NCBI RefSeq assembly: GCF_001870515.1
Contig: NZ_MDGT01000003.1
Coordinates: forward strand, 186,001 to 250,000
Source: Idiomarina sp. MD25a
GTDB taxonomy: Bacteria; Pseudomonadota; Gammaproteobacteria; Enterobacterales; Alteromonadaceae
Direction: 5' to 3'
DNA length: 64,000 nt
The notes beneath the pieces are model-generated. The model worked only from the letters and a program-made list of their open reading frames with translations, was not told the DNA's origin and searched no databases. This document shows, one piece after another, positions 36,771-45,740 of the stretch. The translations under genes and the position numbers were made by a program. The stretch's first letter is position 1. Each line of letters begins with the position of its first letter.

Positions 36771-38372
36771 ATGCCAAATTTGGATCTGAGCCGCTACGGC
36801 ATCAATGATGTCCAAGAAGTTGTTCATAACCCCTCTTATGATGTTCTATTTGAGGAAGAAACTCGCAACGACCTGCATGGTTTTGAAAAAGGAACCGTGA
36901 CCAAGCTCGGTGCCGTTGCAGTAGATACTGGTATCTTTACCGGTCGTTCACCAAAAGATAAATACATCGTTAAAGACGACACAACACGTGACACTGTTTG
37001 GTGGGCGGATCAGGGTAAGAATGACAACAAAGCGATGTCGCAAGAAACCTGGACACACTTAAAAGGGTTGGTGACCAATCAGCTATCGAACAAACGCTTG
37101 TTTGTCGTTGATACGTATTGTGGTGCTAATGAAGATACGCGCCTAGCGGTGCGCTTCATCACCGAGGTGGCTTGGCAAGCGCATTTCGTGAAAAACATGT
37201 TTATTCGTCCATCAGGGGAAGAGTTAGAAAACTTTGAGCCTGACTTTGTGGTGATGAACGGAGCAAAATGCATCAACCCAGATTGGCAAGAGCAAGGTCT
37301 TAACTCAGAAAACTTCGTGGCGTTTAACCTGACCGAAAAAATCCAGTTGATTGGCGGTACATGGTACGGCGGTGAGATGAAAAAAGGTATGTTCTCGATG
37401 ATGAACTACTTCTTGCCGTTACAAGGCATGGCATCGATGCACTGCTCAGCTAACGTGGGTAAAGACGGTGATGTTGCGGTGTTCTTCGGTTTATCGGGAA
37501 CCGGTAAAACAACATTGTCGACGGATCCAAAGCGAGCACTTATCGGTGATGATGAGCACGGTTGGGACGACGATGGCGTATTTAACTTTGAAGGCGGTTG
37601 TTATGCGAAAACTATCAACCTGTCTAAAGAAGCGGAGCCTGATATTTATAATGCCATTCGTCGTGATGCGCTATTAGAAAACGTCACCGTGCGCGAAGAT
37701 GGCAGCGTTGATTTTGATGACAATAGCAAAACTGAGAATACCCGCGTTTCGTATCCGATTTATCACATCGATAATATCGTTAAGCCAGTGTCAAAAGCGG
37801 GGCATGCGAAGAAGGTTATTTTCCTAACTGCAGATGCGTTTGGTGTATTACCTCCTGTATCAAAGTTAACTAAAGAGCAGGCGCAGTACCACTTCTTGTC
37901 TGGCTTTACAGCTAAATTAGCGGGCACTGAACGTGGCGTCACTGAACCCACGCCAACCTTCTCAAGCTGTTTTGGTGCGGCTTTCTTGACGTTGCACCCG
38001 ACTCAGTATGCTGAAGTACTAGTGAAGCGTATGGAAGCTGCCGGGGCTGAAGCGTATTTAGTTAACACCGGCTGGAACGGAACCGGTAAGCGAATTTCCA
38101 TTAAGGCAACGCGCGCAATCATTGATGCCATTCTTGATGGTTCGATTGAAGATGCTGAATTCCATCAGTTGCCATACTTCAACTTGGCAATGCCGACTGC
38201 ATTGGCGGGCGTTGAAGATAGCGCTATTCTTGATCCGCGTAATACATACGAGGACGTAGAGGACTGGAACTTGAAAGCGAAAGACCTCGCGCAGCGTTTT
38301 GTAGCGAACTTTGAGAAGTTCACTGATACTGAAAACGGTAAAGCGTTAGTAGCTGCAGGACCCAGCGTTTAA
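36771..38372 (+). CDS. pckA: Phosphoenolpyruvate carboxykinase (ATP)
   Basis: Gluconeogenic enzyme that turns oxaloacetate and ATP into phosphoenolpyruvate. The 533 residues show [39 protein letters not shown] followed by the P-loop [10 protein letters not shown], the metal site GDDEHGWDD and [12 protein letters not shown]. The ATG at 36771 has CAGGAG upstream and gives the E. coli-like start; the frame is open 141 bases further without conserved residues. An ATG at 36741 is a weaker option. A strong terminator follows. Confidence 0.96.
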   Translation: MPNLDLSRYGINDVQEVVHNPSYDVLFEEETRNDLHGFEKGTVTKLGAVAVDTGIFTGRSPKDKYIVKDDTTRDTVWWADQGKNDNKAMSQETWTHLKGLVTNQLSNKRLFVVDTYCGANEDTRLAVRFITEVAWQAHFVKNMFIRPSGEELENFEPDFVVMNGAKCINPDWQEQGLNSENFVAFNLTEKIQLIGGTWYGGEMKKGMFSMMNYFLPLQGMASMHCSANVGKDGDVAVFFGLSGTGKTTLSTDPKRALIGDDEHGWDDDGVFNFEGGCYAKTINLSKEAEPDIYNAIRRDALLENVTVREDGSVDFDDNSKTENTRVSYPIYHIDNIVKPVSKAGHAKKVIFLTADAFGVLPPVSKLTKEQAQYHFLSGFTAKLAGTERGVTEPTPTFSSCFGAAFLTLHPTQYAEVLVKRMEAAGAEAYLVNTGWNGTGKRISIKATRAIIDAILDGSIEDAEFHQLPYFNLAMPTALAGVEDSAILDPRNTYEDVEDWNLKAKDLAQRFVANFEKFTDTENGKALVAAGPSV

Positions 38373-38404
38373 ATAAATCGCAGCTTACAAATTGAAACAA
38401 AATA

Positions 38405-38436
38405 AAAACCCGCAACGGCTGTTGCGGGTTTTTTTT
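38405..38436 (+). terminator. Rho-independent terminator after pckA
   Basis: AACCCGCAAC (38407-38416) pairs with GTTGCGGGTT (38421-38430) around a 4-base loop and ends in a run of eight T residues. Confidence 0.93.
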
Positions 38437-38502
38437 GCTCTGTAAGATATACTCAATTCTAAATTACGTATTTTTTACATTTATCTAAACGCTGCGAGAA
38501 TC

Positions 38503-39450
38503 ATGAATATACAAATAACAAACTTAACTAAGCGTTATAAGACCGTCACCGCGGTTGATAATATATCGCTCACGGTCAACTCAGGCGAAATATACGCATT
38601 GCTAGGACCCAACGGCGCAGGTAAATCATCTTTAGTGCGTATGCTGGTGGGTTTAACCCAAGCTGACGAGGGCAGTATTGAAATTTCCGATGCCAGCGGT
38701 CCCCGTCCTCAACTCAGTCCTGAGGACTTCGCCTATTTACCTGAAGATCGAGGCTTATATCAAGATCGGACGATACTGGATAACCTAGGCTTTATTGCTG
38801 AATTACGTGGTCTAGAAAAGTCGCTAGCGCAGCAGCGCATTGACCAATGGTTAGCGTATTTTGATCTCACTGATCGGAAAAAGGAGCCCATGCGACAGCT
38901 TTCCAAAGGTAATCAGCAAAAGGTGCAGTTAATTGCGACACTGATTCACGATCCCGATTTGGTGATTTTAGATGAGCCATTCTCAGGTCTCGATCCGGTT
39001 AACCAAGAGCATGTGATGAACGTTTTAACCGACTTGAAGCAACGGGGTAAGACAGTACTACTGAGCGCTCATCAAATGGCATTGGTGGAACGTCTCGCCG
39101 ATAAGATGTTGTTGATGTCTCATGGGCGTGCGTTAGCACAAGGTACATTGGCTGAAATACGTGCAAAACTGCAACCTCAGCGAGTTTATCGTATCGAATG
39201 TGATGCTGAAGTCGCTCAACGTCAATGGGCCCAACATGAGGCTATCGTTGATGTGTCTGTGATAGATACCGATTTGGCACATGTGACAGTTGACCCTTAC
39301 GTCGATGTCCAGCATTTATGGCCAGATCTTAATCAACATGTACCCATGCGCAGCTTCTCGCCGCTACAACTTGGATTGCATGAGTTGTATCTCAACACCA
39401 TTGAGCAAAACAATAACAAATCAAAGGATGTTCAGCATGAGCCTGCTTAG
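38503..39450 (+). CDS. ABC transporter ATP-binding protein (NatA-like)
   Basis: Nucleotide-binding subunit of 315 residues. Walker A is GPNGAGKSS (about 35-43), the signature is LSKGNQQK, Walker B is LVILDEPFSGLDP and the switch His lies in LLSAHQMALVE. The C-terminal extension (about 215-315) is typical of NatA/DrrA-type exporters. The partner permease starts inside its last codons (14-base overlap). The substrate is unknown; NatAB-type systems export sodium or small molecules. Confidence 0.92.
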   Translation: MNIQITNLTKRYKTVTAVDNISLTVNSGEIYALLGPNGAGKSSLVRMLVGLTQADEGSIEISDASGPRPQLSPEDFAYLPEDRGLYQDRTILDNLGFIAELRGLEKSLAQQRIDQWLAYFDLTDRKKEPMRQLSKGNQQKVQLIATLIHDPDLVILDEPFSGLDPVNQEHVMNVLTDLKQRGKTVLLSAHQMALVERLADKMLLMSHGRALAQGTLAEIRAKLQPQRVYRIECDAEVAQRQWAQHEAIVDVSVIDTDLAHVTVDPYVDVQHLWPDLNQHVPMRSFSPLQLGLHELYLNTIEQNNNKSKDVQHEPA

Positions 39451-40633
39451 TAGCAAAGTATCGAAAATCGCGTGGTGGGAGTTCCGTCGCTTTTTCAAAT
39501 GGAAGCAAGAGCTTATCTCTATCGGCCTACTGGTTGTCATCATGGCTGTAAGTACGGGGTGGGGAGCGATTAGTGCCGTATTCGAAGAGCAATATAATGG
39601 CGCAATTTATTTCGAGCAACGCGCTAACCCCGGCGACTATGAAGCCCCTAAAGATATCACTTTGCGTGACGCAGGCTCGATGGAAATTGAGAAGTGGAAG
39701 TCGCAGCTACCAGAGACGCTCGACGTCGTGGTGATTGTCCACCCAGATAATACAGCGACACTGCGCGTGCATAAACGTGACGATTGGCAAAGCGATTTAA
39801 CCGACTTACTACAAAGTTACTTACAAACGTTACGCGTTGCTGGATTAGCGCTTACCGATGAGCAGCGTGCAGTTCTCGACTCTAAACCCGAAGTAACGCT
39901 TGATATTGCTAAAGTCGATGTTGATGAGTCGGTAACTGATGACGAAGGAAGTAGCGAGCTGGGAATGTTTTTAGGTATTGGTATCTCCGTTGGCGTATTT
40001 ACCGGTTTTGGCTTGATGATGATGTCGATTACGGCGGAGAAACAGCAGCGAGTGACTGAGCAGCTACTAACGATTATTTCCCCACGCGAGTGGATGGATG
40101 GGAAGATTGTTGGCATCACCTTACACAGTTTGAAGGCGATGGTATTCATCGGCTTATTCTTTGGCGCTATCGCATTACTCGCTGCGAGCTTTAGTAGCGA
40201 TGGTTCAATAAGTTTTACCTTTGATCCCTTTGTTGTGATTGCATCGTTTGTGTTTGTCATGCTCGGCTTACTGATGATTAATGCAATGCTGGCAGGTTTC
40301 TCGGCCACGATTGACGACCCGAATCATTCATCACGTAGCTCGTTTATGCTCATCCCGTTGTTGCCTATATTTCTTTGCTTCAGCGTTGTCGATAGTCCGG
40401 ACGGTACGCTCGCACAAATTATGAGTATTTTACCCGTTTCATCATTCATGATGATGCCAGCGCGCTTGGCACAAACCGACGTCGCTTGGTGGCAAATAGG
40501 CCTCAGTTTAGCGTTGTTAGTGGTCAGTCTTATCTGGATGCGGAACGTTGCGGCTCGTTTGTTTGCTATGGGAATACAATTCTATGGTAAAGAGCCCAGT
40601 TGGAAAGATATTTGGAATGCCATACGAGGCTAA
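39437..40633 (+). CDS. ABC transporter permease (NatB/ABC-2 type)
   Basis: Membrane subunit of 398 residues, partner of the preceding ATPase. One N-terminal helix (about 28-46) is followed by a large extracytoplasmic domain (about 50-180) and five or six C-terminal helices. The SITAEKQQRVTEQLLTIISP segment is a common feature of NatB/ABC-2 permeases. The ATG at 39437 has AAAGGA at 39424-39429; the longer frame upstream overlaps natA and is a shadow. Ends at a bidirectional terminator. Confidence 0.9.
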   Translation: MSLLSSKVSKIAWWEFRRFFKWKQELISIGLLVVIMAVSTGWGAISAVFEEQYNGAIYFEQRANPGDYEAPKDITLRDAGSMEIEKWKSQLPETLDVVVIVHPDNTATLRVHKRDDWQSDLTDLLQSYLQTLRVAGLALTDEQRAVLDSKPEVTLDIAKVDVDESVTDDEGSSELGMFLGIGISVGVFTGFGLMMMSITAEKQQRVTEQLLTIISPREWMDGKIVGITLHSLKAMVFIGLFFGAIALLAASFSSDGSISFTFDPFVVIASFVFVMLGLLMINAMLAGFSATIDDPNHSSRSSFMLIPLLPIFLCFSVVDSPDGTLAQIMSILPVSSFMMMPARLAQTDVAWWQIGLSLALLVVSLIWMRNVAARLFAMGIQFYGKEPSWKDIWNAIRG

Positions 40634-40643
40634 TGCTTAAACT

Positions 40644-40672
40644 AAAAAACGCCGCAAAATGCGGCGTTTTTT
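40644..40672. terminator. Bidirectional terminator between ABC permease and S9 peptidase
   Basis: AAAACGCCGCA (40646-40656) and TGCGGCGTTTT (40660-40670) form an 11-pair stem with a 3-base loop; A-run and T-run on opposite sides let it serve both convergent genes. Confidence 0.9.
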
Positions 40673-40686
40673 ATGATACTCAAGAC

Positions 40687-42705
40687 TTACTTAATTTGCT
40701 CAATGTGGTCGATAGCAAAAGGCGGTTTGTCTTCTGCTTGTTCGACTAAGAATGAGTTCATCCAGCGCATCAATCGGATGCTGTAATCGAGTTGTGCTGC
40801 CATATGACGGTTACCATGTCCTTCGCCTGGGTACAACACCAAGCGGACGGGTACATTACCGTGCGTCTTAAGGTAACGATAAAGCTCCATGGATTGCGAT
40901 GGATGCACACGGGTGTCTTCCTTGCCGTGCATAATAAGGATAGGCGTGCGCGCTTTTTCCGCATGATAGATAGGTGAACGCTCGAGGTACCATTGCCATT
41001 TATCCCAAGGATAGCTGCGAGCGTGTACGGCGTTCATTTCTTTGGCAATATCGGTCGTACCAAACTTTGAAAGGTTATCGCTGATACCAACAAACATCAC
41101 GCTTGCGGCAAAATGTTCAGTTTGAGCGGTCGCACCCCAAGCTGACGCGTAACCACCATAAGAACCACCCGTGATCCCAACGCGAGCTTCATCAGCTAGA
41201 CCCATATCGACCAGATGCTGTTTGCCATCAACAATATCGTCAAATTCTTTACCCGCGTAGTCATTTTGGCTAAGTTTAGAGAACTCCACACCACGGCCTG
41301 TGCTACCACGGTAATTAGGGAAGAATAACGCGTAACCTTGCGCTGCCGCATGTTTCACTGGCGATGAGTAACGATCTAACCAGCCATTAGAGTAATGTGA
41401 CTCAGGACCTCCATGAATAACCATAATCAAAGGGTATTTTTCACCTTCTTGATAGTCAGTTGGATAAACAAGGATTCCTTCGAGTTCAAGACCATCGCGC
41501 GCTTTATAAGTGATCGTTTCCTGCTTAGGCATCGTCACTTCTTCTAACCATGGATTAGAAAAGGTTAAACGGTTTAAACCACGCGAGGTAAACTCAAATG
41601 CTTCATTAGGATGGGCAGGGCGGTTGCCTCGTAAGACAATCTTATCCACGCCAGCAGCACCGTCTAAACCGGTAAAGATCGCTTCACCCGCGTCAATCAA
41701 GTCGCGATTCTCCAGGAACTGCAGGGTTAACGCTTTGACTTCTGATTCGGTGCCCCGGTGACCTAACCAAACTAACTCCTGCTCAGTACGCCAGGTAAAG
41801 TCTTGGATTGAACCTTGGTAATCGGGTAGTACACGACGGATAGTAGCGTCTTGGGTATTGTATACCTTGAGTACGCTGGCTGATGGATCGTTATAATCAG
41901 CGGCACTGATCAATGCAACATACTGACCGTTTGGTGAAAATTCGGCTTTGCCCAGCTTTCCTTCAGTAGCAATACTCGCAACAGTCTCACCAGTTATAGA
42001 CATGATTTGATATTGGCTGCTCATGTAGAGATCGTCGACTAACGGCGTTGGAGCGGTGCGTACCAGTAGTTGCTCGTCATTTGGACTCCATTGAGCAGAG
42101 ATGACCTGAACATCATCAGGAGTCATTTGTTGAGCCTCTGCATCGGCTTGGCTCAAGTCGACTTGGTATAAATGACGGTAGGTAAGATCCTCTTCGTAGA
42201 CTTCTGCTTTGAAACCGTACTCAGCCTCTTTTTTGGCGTCTTTGTCGCTGCTACCCGTTGAGAGAAAAATTAATGACTGACCATCTGAACTTAAATCGTA
42301 CGCTGTGATTGAGCCATCGAATTCGTAAACTGATTGGACGCCACCACCGGCGAGTGGAATGCGATAGAGTTCGCTGTAATCATCGCCGTCACGCTTAGCG
42401 GTAAAGTAAATATATTCGCTGTTAGGGCCGAACTCGACGTCAGAAAAAGATTCATCCTTGCTTAAATAAACCGTTTCCTTACCATCACTGGTTCGAATAA
42501 CTAATTCGGTTTTACCACTGTCGTCCTTGTCGGTATAAGGGCGTGCGGGGTAGTACTTGGTAATAGCCGTGAATTGACCGTTAGGGGATAGGTTAACATC
42601 GACAACCGATTGGGCCGTAACCGTCTCCATTAATGTCATGTCGCGCGCTTGTCCTGTTACGGCCAAGCCCAACAAACTGACAGCTCCGAGCGTTCTCGCT
42701 ATCAT
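40687..42705 (-). CDS. S9 family peptidase (prolyl oligopeptidase/acyl-peptide hydrolase type)
   Basis: Exported serine peptidase of 672 residues. A signal peptide (about 1-20, LGLAVTGQARD) is followed by a beta-propeller region (about 25-380) with YIYFTAKRDGDDYSELYRIP and similar repeats, then an alpha/beta hydrolase domain (about 400-660). Catalytic residues: Ser in TGGSYGGYAS, Asp in HGKEDTRV and His in GEGHGNRH. The ATG at 42705 has GGAG 6 bases upstream; an ATG four codons earlier has none. Probably degrades peptides in the periplasm. Single gene. Confidence 0.92.
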   Translation of the reverse strand: MIARTLGAVSLLGLAVTGQARDMTLMETVTAQSVVDVNLSPNGQFTAITKYYPARPYTDKDDSGKTELVIRTSDGKETVYLSKDESFSDVEFGPNSEYIYFTAKRDGDDYSELYRIPLAGGGVQSVYEFDGSITAYDLSSDGQSLIFLSTGSSDKDAKKEAEYGFKAEVYEEDLTYRHLYQVDLSQADAEAQQMTPDDVQVISAQWSPNDEQLLVRTAPTPLVDDLYMSSQYQIMSITGETVASIATEGKLGKAEFSPNGQYVALISAADYNDPSASVLKVYNTQDATIRRVLPDYQGSIQDFTWRTEQELVWLGHRGTESEVKALTLQFLENRDLIDAGEAIFTGLDGAAGVDKIVLRGNRPAHPNEAFEFTSRGLNRLTFSNPWLEEVTMPKQETITYKARDGLELEGILVYPTDYQEGEKYPLIMVIHGGPESHYSNGWLDRYSSPVKHAAAQGYALFFPNYRGSTGRGVEFSKLSQNDYAGKEFDDIVDGKQHLVDMGLADEARVGITGGSYGGYASAWGATAQTEHFAASVMFVGISDNLSKFGTTDIAKEMNAVHARSYPWDKWQWYLERSPIYHAEKARTPILIMHGKEDTRVHPSQSMELYRYLKTHGNVPVRLVLYPGEGHGNRHMAAQLDYSIRLMRWMNSFLVEQAEDKPPFAIDHIEQIK

Positions 42706-42733
42706 GGTGTTCTCCATTTAAGGTTGTTGTAAT

Positions 42734-43375
42734 TTATTCTACTTTAGCACGTCGAGTGGCCTCTGCACCGCGAGCGACAAGACGCACTTGTTGTATTGTT
42801 TGTTCTGCGATCTGAAGCCGTTGGGTGTCATCGACGTCGAAGCAATCGGCACCTGCGCTGAACACAATTTTTACGATTGCATCAGACTGCAAGTCAGCGA
42901 GCCGAGCGCTGAAACCTTGCTCGTCACGTAAATATTCAATGAGTTCAGCCTTAAAATGCTCGAGTTCGCGTTCAACCGCCTTACGGAACTCGCGAGAGCG
43001 ACCTGTGCGCTCTTGTAATAACAATCTAAAAATAGCGGTATTATCAGCCACAAATTGCATGAAGGTCTCGATTGAAACACGAATAATTGAGCCACCTTTA
43101 TCAATGCGTTGGCGTGCTTGTCGAAGCAGTTGTCGAAGCGTCAAACCACACTCGTCGACCAGGGTGAGTCCGAGCTCATCCATATTACGAAAGTGGCGAT
43201 AAAAGGAGGTGGGGGCGATACCTGCTTCACGAGCGACCTCACGAAGACTCAGGCTTGAAAAGCCGGTTTCCGCGCTCAACTGATTCATCGCGGCGTTGAT
43301 CAAAGCGCGTCTGGTTTTTTCTTTTTGTTGTGCTCGTACACCGAGCGTTTGGGCTTTTTCCAAAATCGTGTCCAA
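42734..43375 (-). CDS. fabR: HTH-type transcriptional repressor FabR (TetR family)
   Basis: Repressor of unsaturated fatty-acid synthesis genes, sensing the saturated/unsaturated acyl pool. The 213-residue product matches E. coli FabR closely at the N-terminus: [19 protein letters not shown], then [20 protein letters not shown]-like DNA-binding helices with [18 protein letters not shown]. No ATG is available in frame near the start; TTG at 43375 is the best choice, perhaps with the TTG at 43363 as alternative. It is divergent from a fatty-acid desaturase gene whose promoter carries a FabR-like operator. Confidence 0.9.
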   Translation of the reverse strand: MDTILEKAQTLGVRAQQKEKTRRALINAAMNQLSAETGFSSLSLREVAREAGIAPTSFYRHFRNMDELGLTLVDECGLTLRQLLRQARQRIDKGGSIIRVSIETFMQFVADNTAIFRLLLQERTGRSREFRKAVERELEHFKAELIEYLRDEQGFSARLADLQSDAIVKIVFSAGADCFDVDDTQRLQIAEQTIQQVRLVARGAEATRRAKVE

Positions 43376-43431
43376 AACTGTGCTTCATGTCGTAAATAGA
43401 ATAATAACATAGCTTAAAAGACAATCATTGC

Positions 43432-43459
43432 TTGAGTTTTTTTATTAAAGAAGTAGAAT
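43432..43459 (+). promoter_or_regulatory. Predicted desaturase promoter
   Basis: TTGAGT (43432-43437) and TAGAAT (43454-43459) are 16 bases apart, about 85 bases before the desaturase ATG. The FabR-like operator begins 3 bases downstream. Confidence 0.6.
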
Positions 43460-43461
43460 TC

Positions 43462-43479
43462 AGCGTACAGGTGTTAGCT
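43462..43479. promoter_or_regulatory. FabR-like operator
   Basis: AGCGTACAGGTGTTAGCT is an 18-base imperfect palindrome (AGC..ACA-GG-TGT..GCT) closely resembling the FabR sites known upstream of E. coli fabA and fabB. It would cover the transcript start of the desaturase gene, as expected for repression. Confidence 0.72.
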
Positions 43480-43544
43480 GATCTTTAAAGATTATCAGTT
43501 TTAACTACCTGGCGTGGTAAGAATTAACTAAATGTGAGTTACGA

Positions 43545-44678
43545 ATGAATTCGATTAATGCAAAACCCCCAATCATCTGGTTGAATGTTTGGGTGTTCGC
43601 AATTACCTTCGCCATTGCGGCGATAGGTGTACCTGTTTATGCCTATGTACATGGCATTGATTCCAGTCTTTGGTGGGCATTGTTGGGAACAGCCTGCTTC
43701 GCGGGTATTTCAATCACCGCCGGCTATCACCGGTTATGGTCCCACAAGGCTTATAAAGCGCACCCTATTGTGCGTTTCCTGTTCGCAATTGGCGGTGCCG
43801 TTGCGTTACAAAATAGTGTGCTGCACTGGTCAAGTGACCATCGTGTGCACCATACTCATGTAGACGATAACGACAAAGACCCTTATTCAGCGAAACGAGG
43901 TTTTTGGTATTCGCATATCGGTTGGATGCTGCGTGAGTATCAAGCCAGTCGTTATAGCGACTACAACAACGTAAAAGATTTACAAGAAGACCCGATTGTC
44001 ATGTGGCAACACAAGCACTATTTATTGCTTACCTTGCTGACTAACTTTGGTTGGCCATTGTTATTTGGCTGGATGATCGGTGACGTATTAGGTGGCTTGT
44101 TGGTTGTAGGGGTGTTGCGTCTTGTACTCAATCACCACACCACATTCTTTATTAATTCGCTGGCCCATATTTGGGGCTCGCAACCTTATACCGATAAGAA
44201 CACAGCGCGGGATAATGGTGTGCTCGCTTTTTTGACCTTTGGCGAGGGCTATCACAACTACCACCATATCTTTTCGGCGGATTATCGAAATGGTATCCGT
44301 TGGTATCAATTTGATCCAACAAAATGGCTGATCCGTGGTCTATCGTATCTTGGACTGACAAGCGACTTGAAGCGCACATCGGGTTACCAAATTGAGCGTG
44401 CTAAATTGACCATGCAATTAACGCGTGTGTCAAGAAAGGCGAAGTCAGCACCGCAGGTGTTAATCGATAGCGCGCACGAACACTATCAGCAGATGGCAAC
44501 CTGTTTGCGTGAGTATTATCAAACACGTAAGAAGCTGTTAGATGCTAAGGCTAAGCAGTTGAAAGAGCAGGTTCATTTCGACGGTTTGCAAGAACGCATC
44601 GATGAACTCAAGGAAAATCTTGAGGAGCAACAACGGCATTGGCGTTCATTGCTGACCGAGATTAAGCGTTACGCTTGA
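43545..44678 (+). CDS. Acyl-CoA/fatty-acid desaturase (delta-9 type)
   Basis: Membrane di-iron desaturase that introduces a double bond in fatty acyl chains. The three His boxes are intact: HRLWSH, HRVHHTH and HNYHH (in GEGYHNYHHIFSADYR). There are four predicted helices, and the core (about 10-290) matches bacterial stearoyl-CoA desaturases. A C-terminal extension (about 300-377) is rich in charged residues and predicted coiled coil. Divergent from fabR, which likely controls it. The desaturase gives a route to unsaturated lipids that needs oxygen. Confidence 0.92.
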   Translation: MNSINAKPPIIWLNVWVFAITFAIAAIGVPVYAYVHGIDSSLWWALLGTACFAGISITAGYHRLWSHKAYKAHPIVRFLFAIGGAVALQNSVLHWSSDHRVHHTHVDDNDKDPYSAKRGFWYSHIGWMLREYQASRYSDYNNVKDLQEDPIVMWQHKHYLLLTLLTNFGWPLLFGWMIGDVLGGLLVVGVLRLVLNHHTTFFINSLAHIWGSQPYTDKNTARDNGVLAFLTFGEGYHNYHHIFSADYRNGIRWYQFDPTKWLIRGLSYLGLTSDLKRTSGYQIERAKLTMQLTRVSRKAKSAPQVLIDSAHEHYQQMATCLREYYQTRKKLLDAKAKQLKEQVHFDGLQERIDELKENLEEQQRHWRSLLTEIKRYA

Positions 44679-44735
44679 ATCTGAATAAAAAATCAACAAT
44701 AATGAGCACATACTTAATTGAATTGAGGAGTGCTC

Positions 44736-45038
44736 ATGGATATTAATAATGCGTTATCTGCTGGTTTGCAGGGTATGCAACGAGCAAGTCAGCAAGTGAC
44801 TGAAGCCAGTGCAGAACTCGCTAATCCTCAGGATAGTAATGCCCGTTGGCAGCAAGCTGACACAGATTCTGTGAACGGCTCGGAAACTGCGAGCGAGACG
44901 CTGAACAGTGTTCCAGCTAACACTGCAACTGATTCGCTGGTTTCTCTAGCGCAAGGCGAACAAGTATTTGAAGCGAACACGCGAAGCGTCGAAACAGCTG
45001 ACGAAGTACTGGGTACTTTAATTGATACCAAGGTGTGA
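44736..45038 (+). CDS. Small protein resembling flagellar rod/hook proteins
   Basis: A 100-residue protein. The start (MDINNALSAGLQGMQRASQQ) and the end (LVSLAQGEQVFEANTRSVET followed by ADEVLGTLIDTKV) resemble the N- and C-terminal helices of axial rod/hook proteins such as FlgB/FlgC, with a short Ser/Thr/Asn-rich middle in place of the usual domain. It lacks a signal peptide. No flagellar cluster is nearby. The ATG at 44736 has GAGGAG 5 bases upstream. It is followed after 6 bases by the SprA-like gene. Function not established. Confidence 0.72.
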   Translation: MDINNALSAGLQGMQRASQQVTEASAELANPQDSNARWQQADTDSVNGSETASETLNSVPANTATDSLVSLAQGEQVFEANTRSVETADEVLGTLIDTKV

Positions 45039-45044
45039 TTATCT

Positions 45045-45740
45045 TTGAATATCTCACCTGCGTTACCTCCTTATCCCCCGATTACAGCACCTGCTAGTGA
45101 ACAGCTAGCAGGTGATAATCAAGAGCGTCCTGCAGTAAAGCAACCCGAGTCAGTCGAGGGTGAGCAGACGTCGCAATCGAAAGCCGATGATAAGTCAGGC
45201 AAAGCAGAAGAACGCCCTTCAAAGCCATCCAATCGCGAGGAAGCTCAAGCAGCGCAAGAGTTGCAGGAGTTAAAACAGCGCGACCAAGAAGTGCGTGTGC
45301 ACGAACAAGCGCATGCGGCTGCAGGTGGGCGCTATGCTGGGGCGCCGAGTTATGAATATGAACGCGGCAGTGACGGTAAATCGTATGCCGTAGCGGGGGA
45401 AGTGCAAATTGATGTCAGTGTGGTGGAGGGTGACCCGCAGGCCACAATTGATAAGATGGCGATTGTTAAGCGAGCTGCACTGGCACCGGCTGAACCTTCA
45501 AGTGCTGACCGTTCTATTGCCTCTGAGGCAACCCAAAAAGCATCGGCAGCTCGTGCCGAATTAGCACAGCAGCAACTCAACCCTGAGCAGAGCCAGCAAG
45601 CACAGCCTAGCTTTGCAGCCGATAAAGAATCATCTTCAGTCGATGAACAACCTAAAGAATCCGCTAGCACTGTAGTGGGCGCACGCTATAGCAAAGCGGT
45701 GAGCCCGAGTGCCGACCCGGGCTTTAGGGTGTCTGCTTAA
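45045..45740 (+). CDS. Putative metalloprotease, SprA-related family
   Basis: A 231-residue protein with a long polar N-terminal part (about 1-85, rich in Glu, Ser, Gln), a conserved core with the zinc-type motif HEQAH in [20 protein letters not shown], and [21 protein letters not shown]. This is the SprA-related domain, described as a putative metalloprotease; activity is unproven in most members. The C-terminal tail is disordered. The start is TTG at 45045, with AAGGTG upstream. It is the second gene of a pair with the rod-like small protein. Overlaps the end of tex by 4 bases. Confidence 0.8.
   Translation: MNISPALPPYPPITAPASEQLAGDNQERPAVKQPESVEGEQTSQSKADDKSGKAEERPSKPSNREEAQAAQELQELKQRDQEVRVHEQAHAAAGGRYAGAPSYEYERGSDGKSYAVAGEVQIDVSVVEGDPQATIDKMAIVKRAALAPAEPSSADRSIASEATQKASAARAELAQQQLNPEQSQQAQPSFAADKESSSVDEQPKESASTVVGARYSKAVSPSADPGFRVSA

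Noticed and set aside
43239-43424. Short minus-strand frame with an ATG upstream of fabR
   Set aside because: It is out of frame with the TetR helix-turn-helix and has no family resemblance; fabR most likely uses the TTG at 43375.
45045-45740. SprA-like gene as a catalase or toxin
   Set aside because: No haem or toxin motifs; the HEQAH core fits the SprA-related putative metalloprotease family better.
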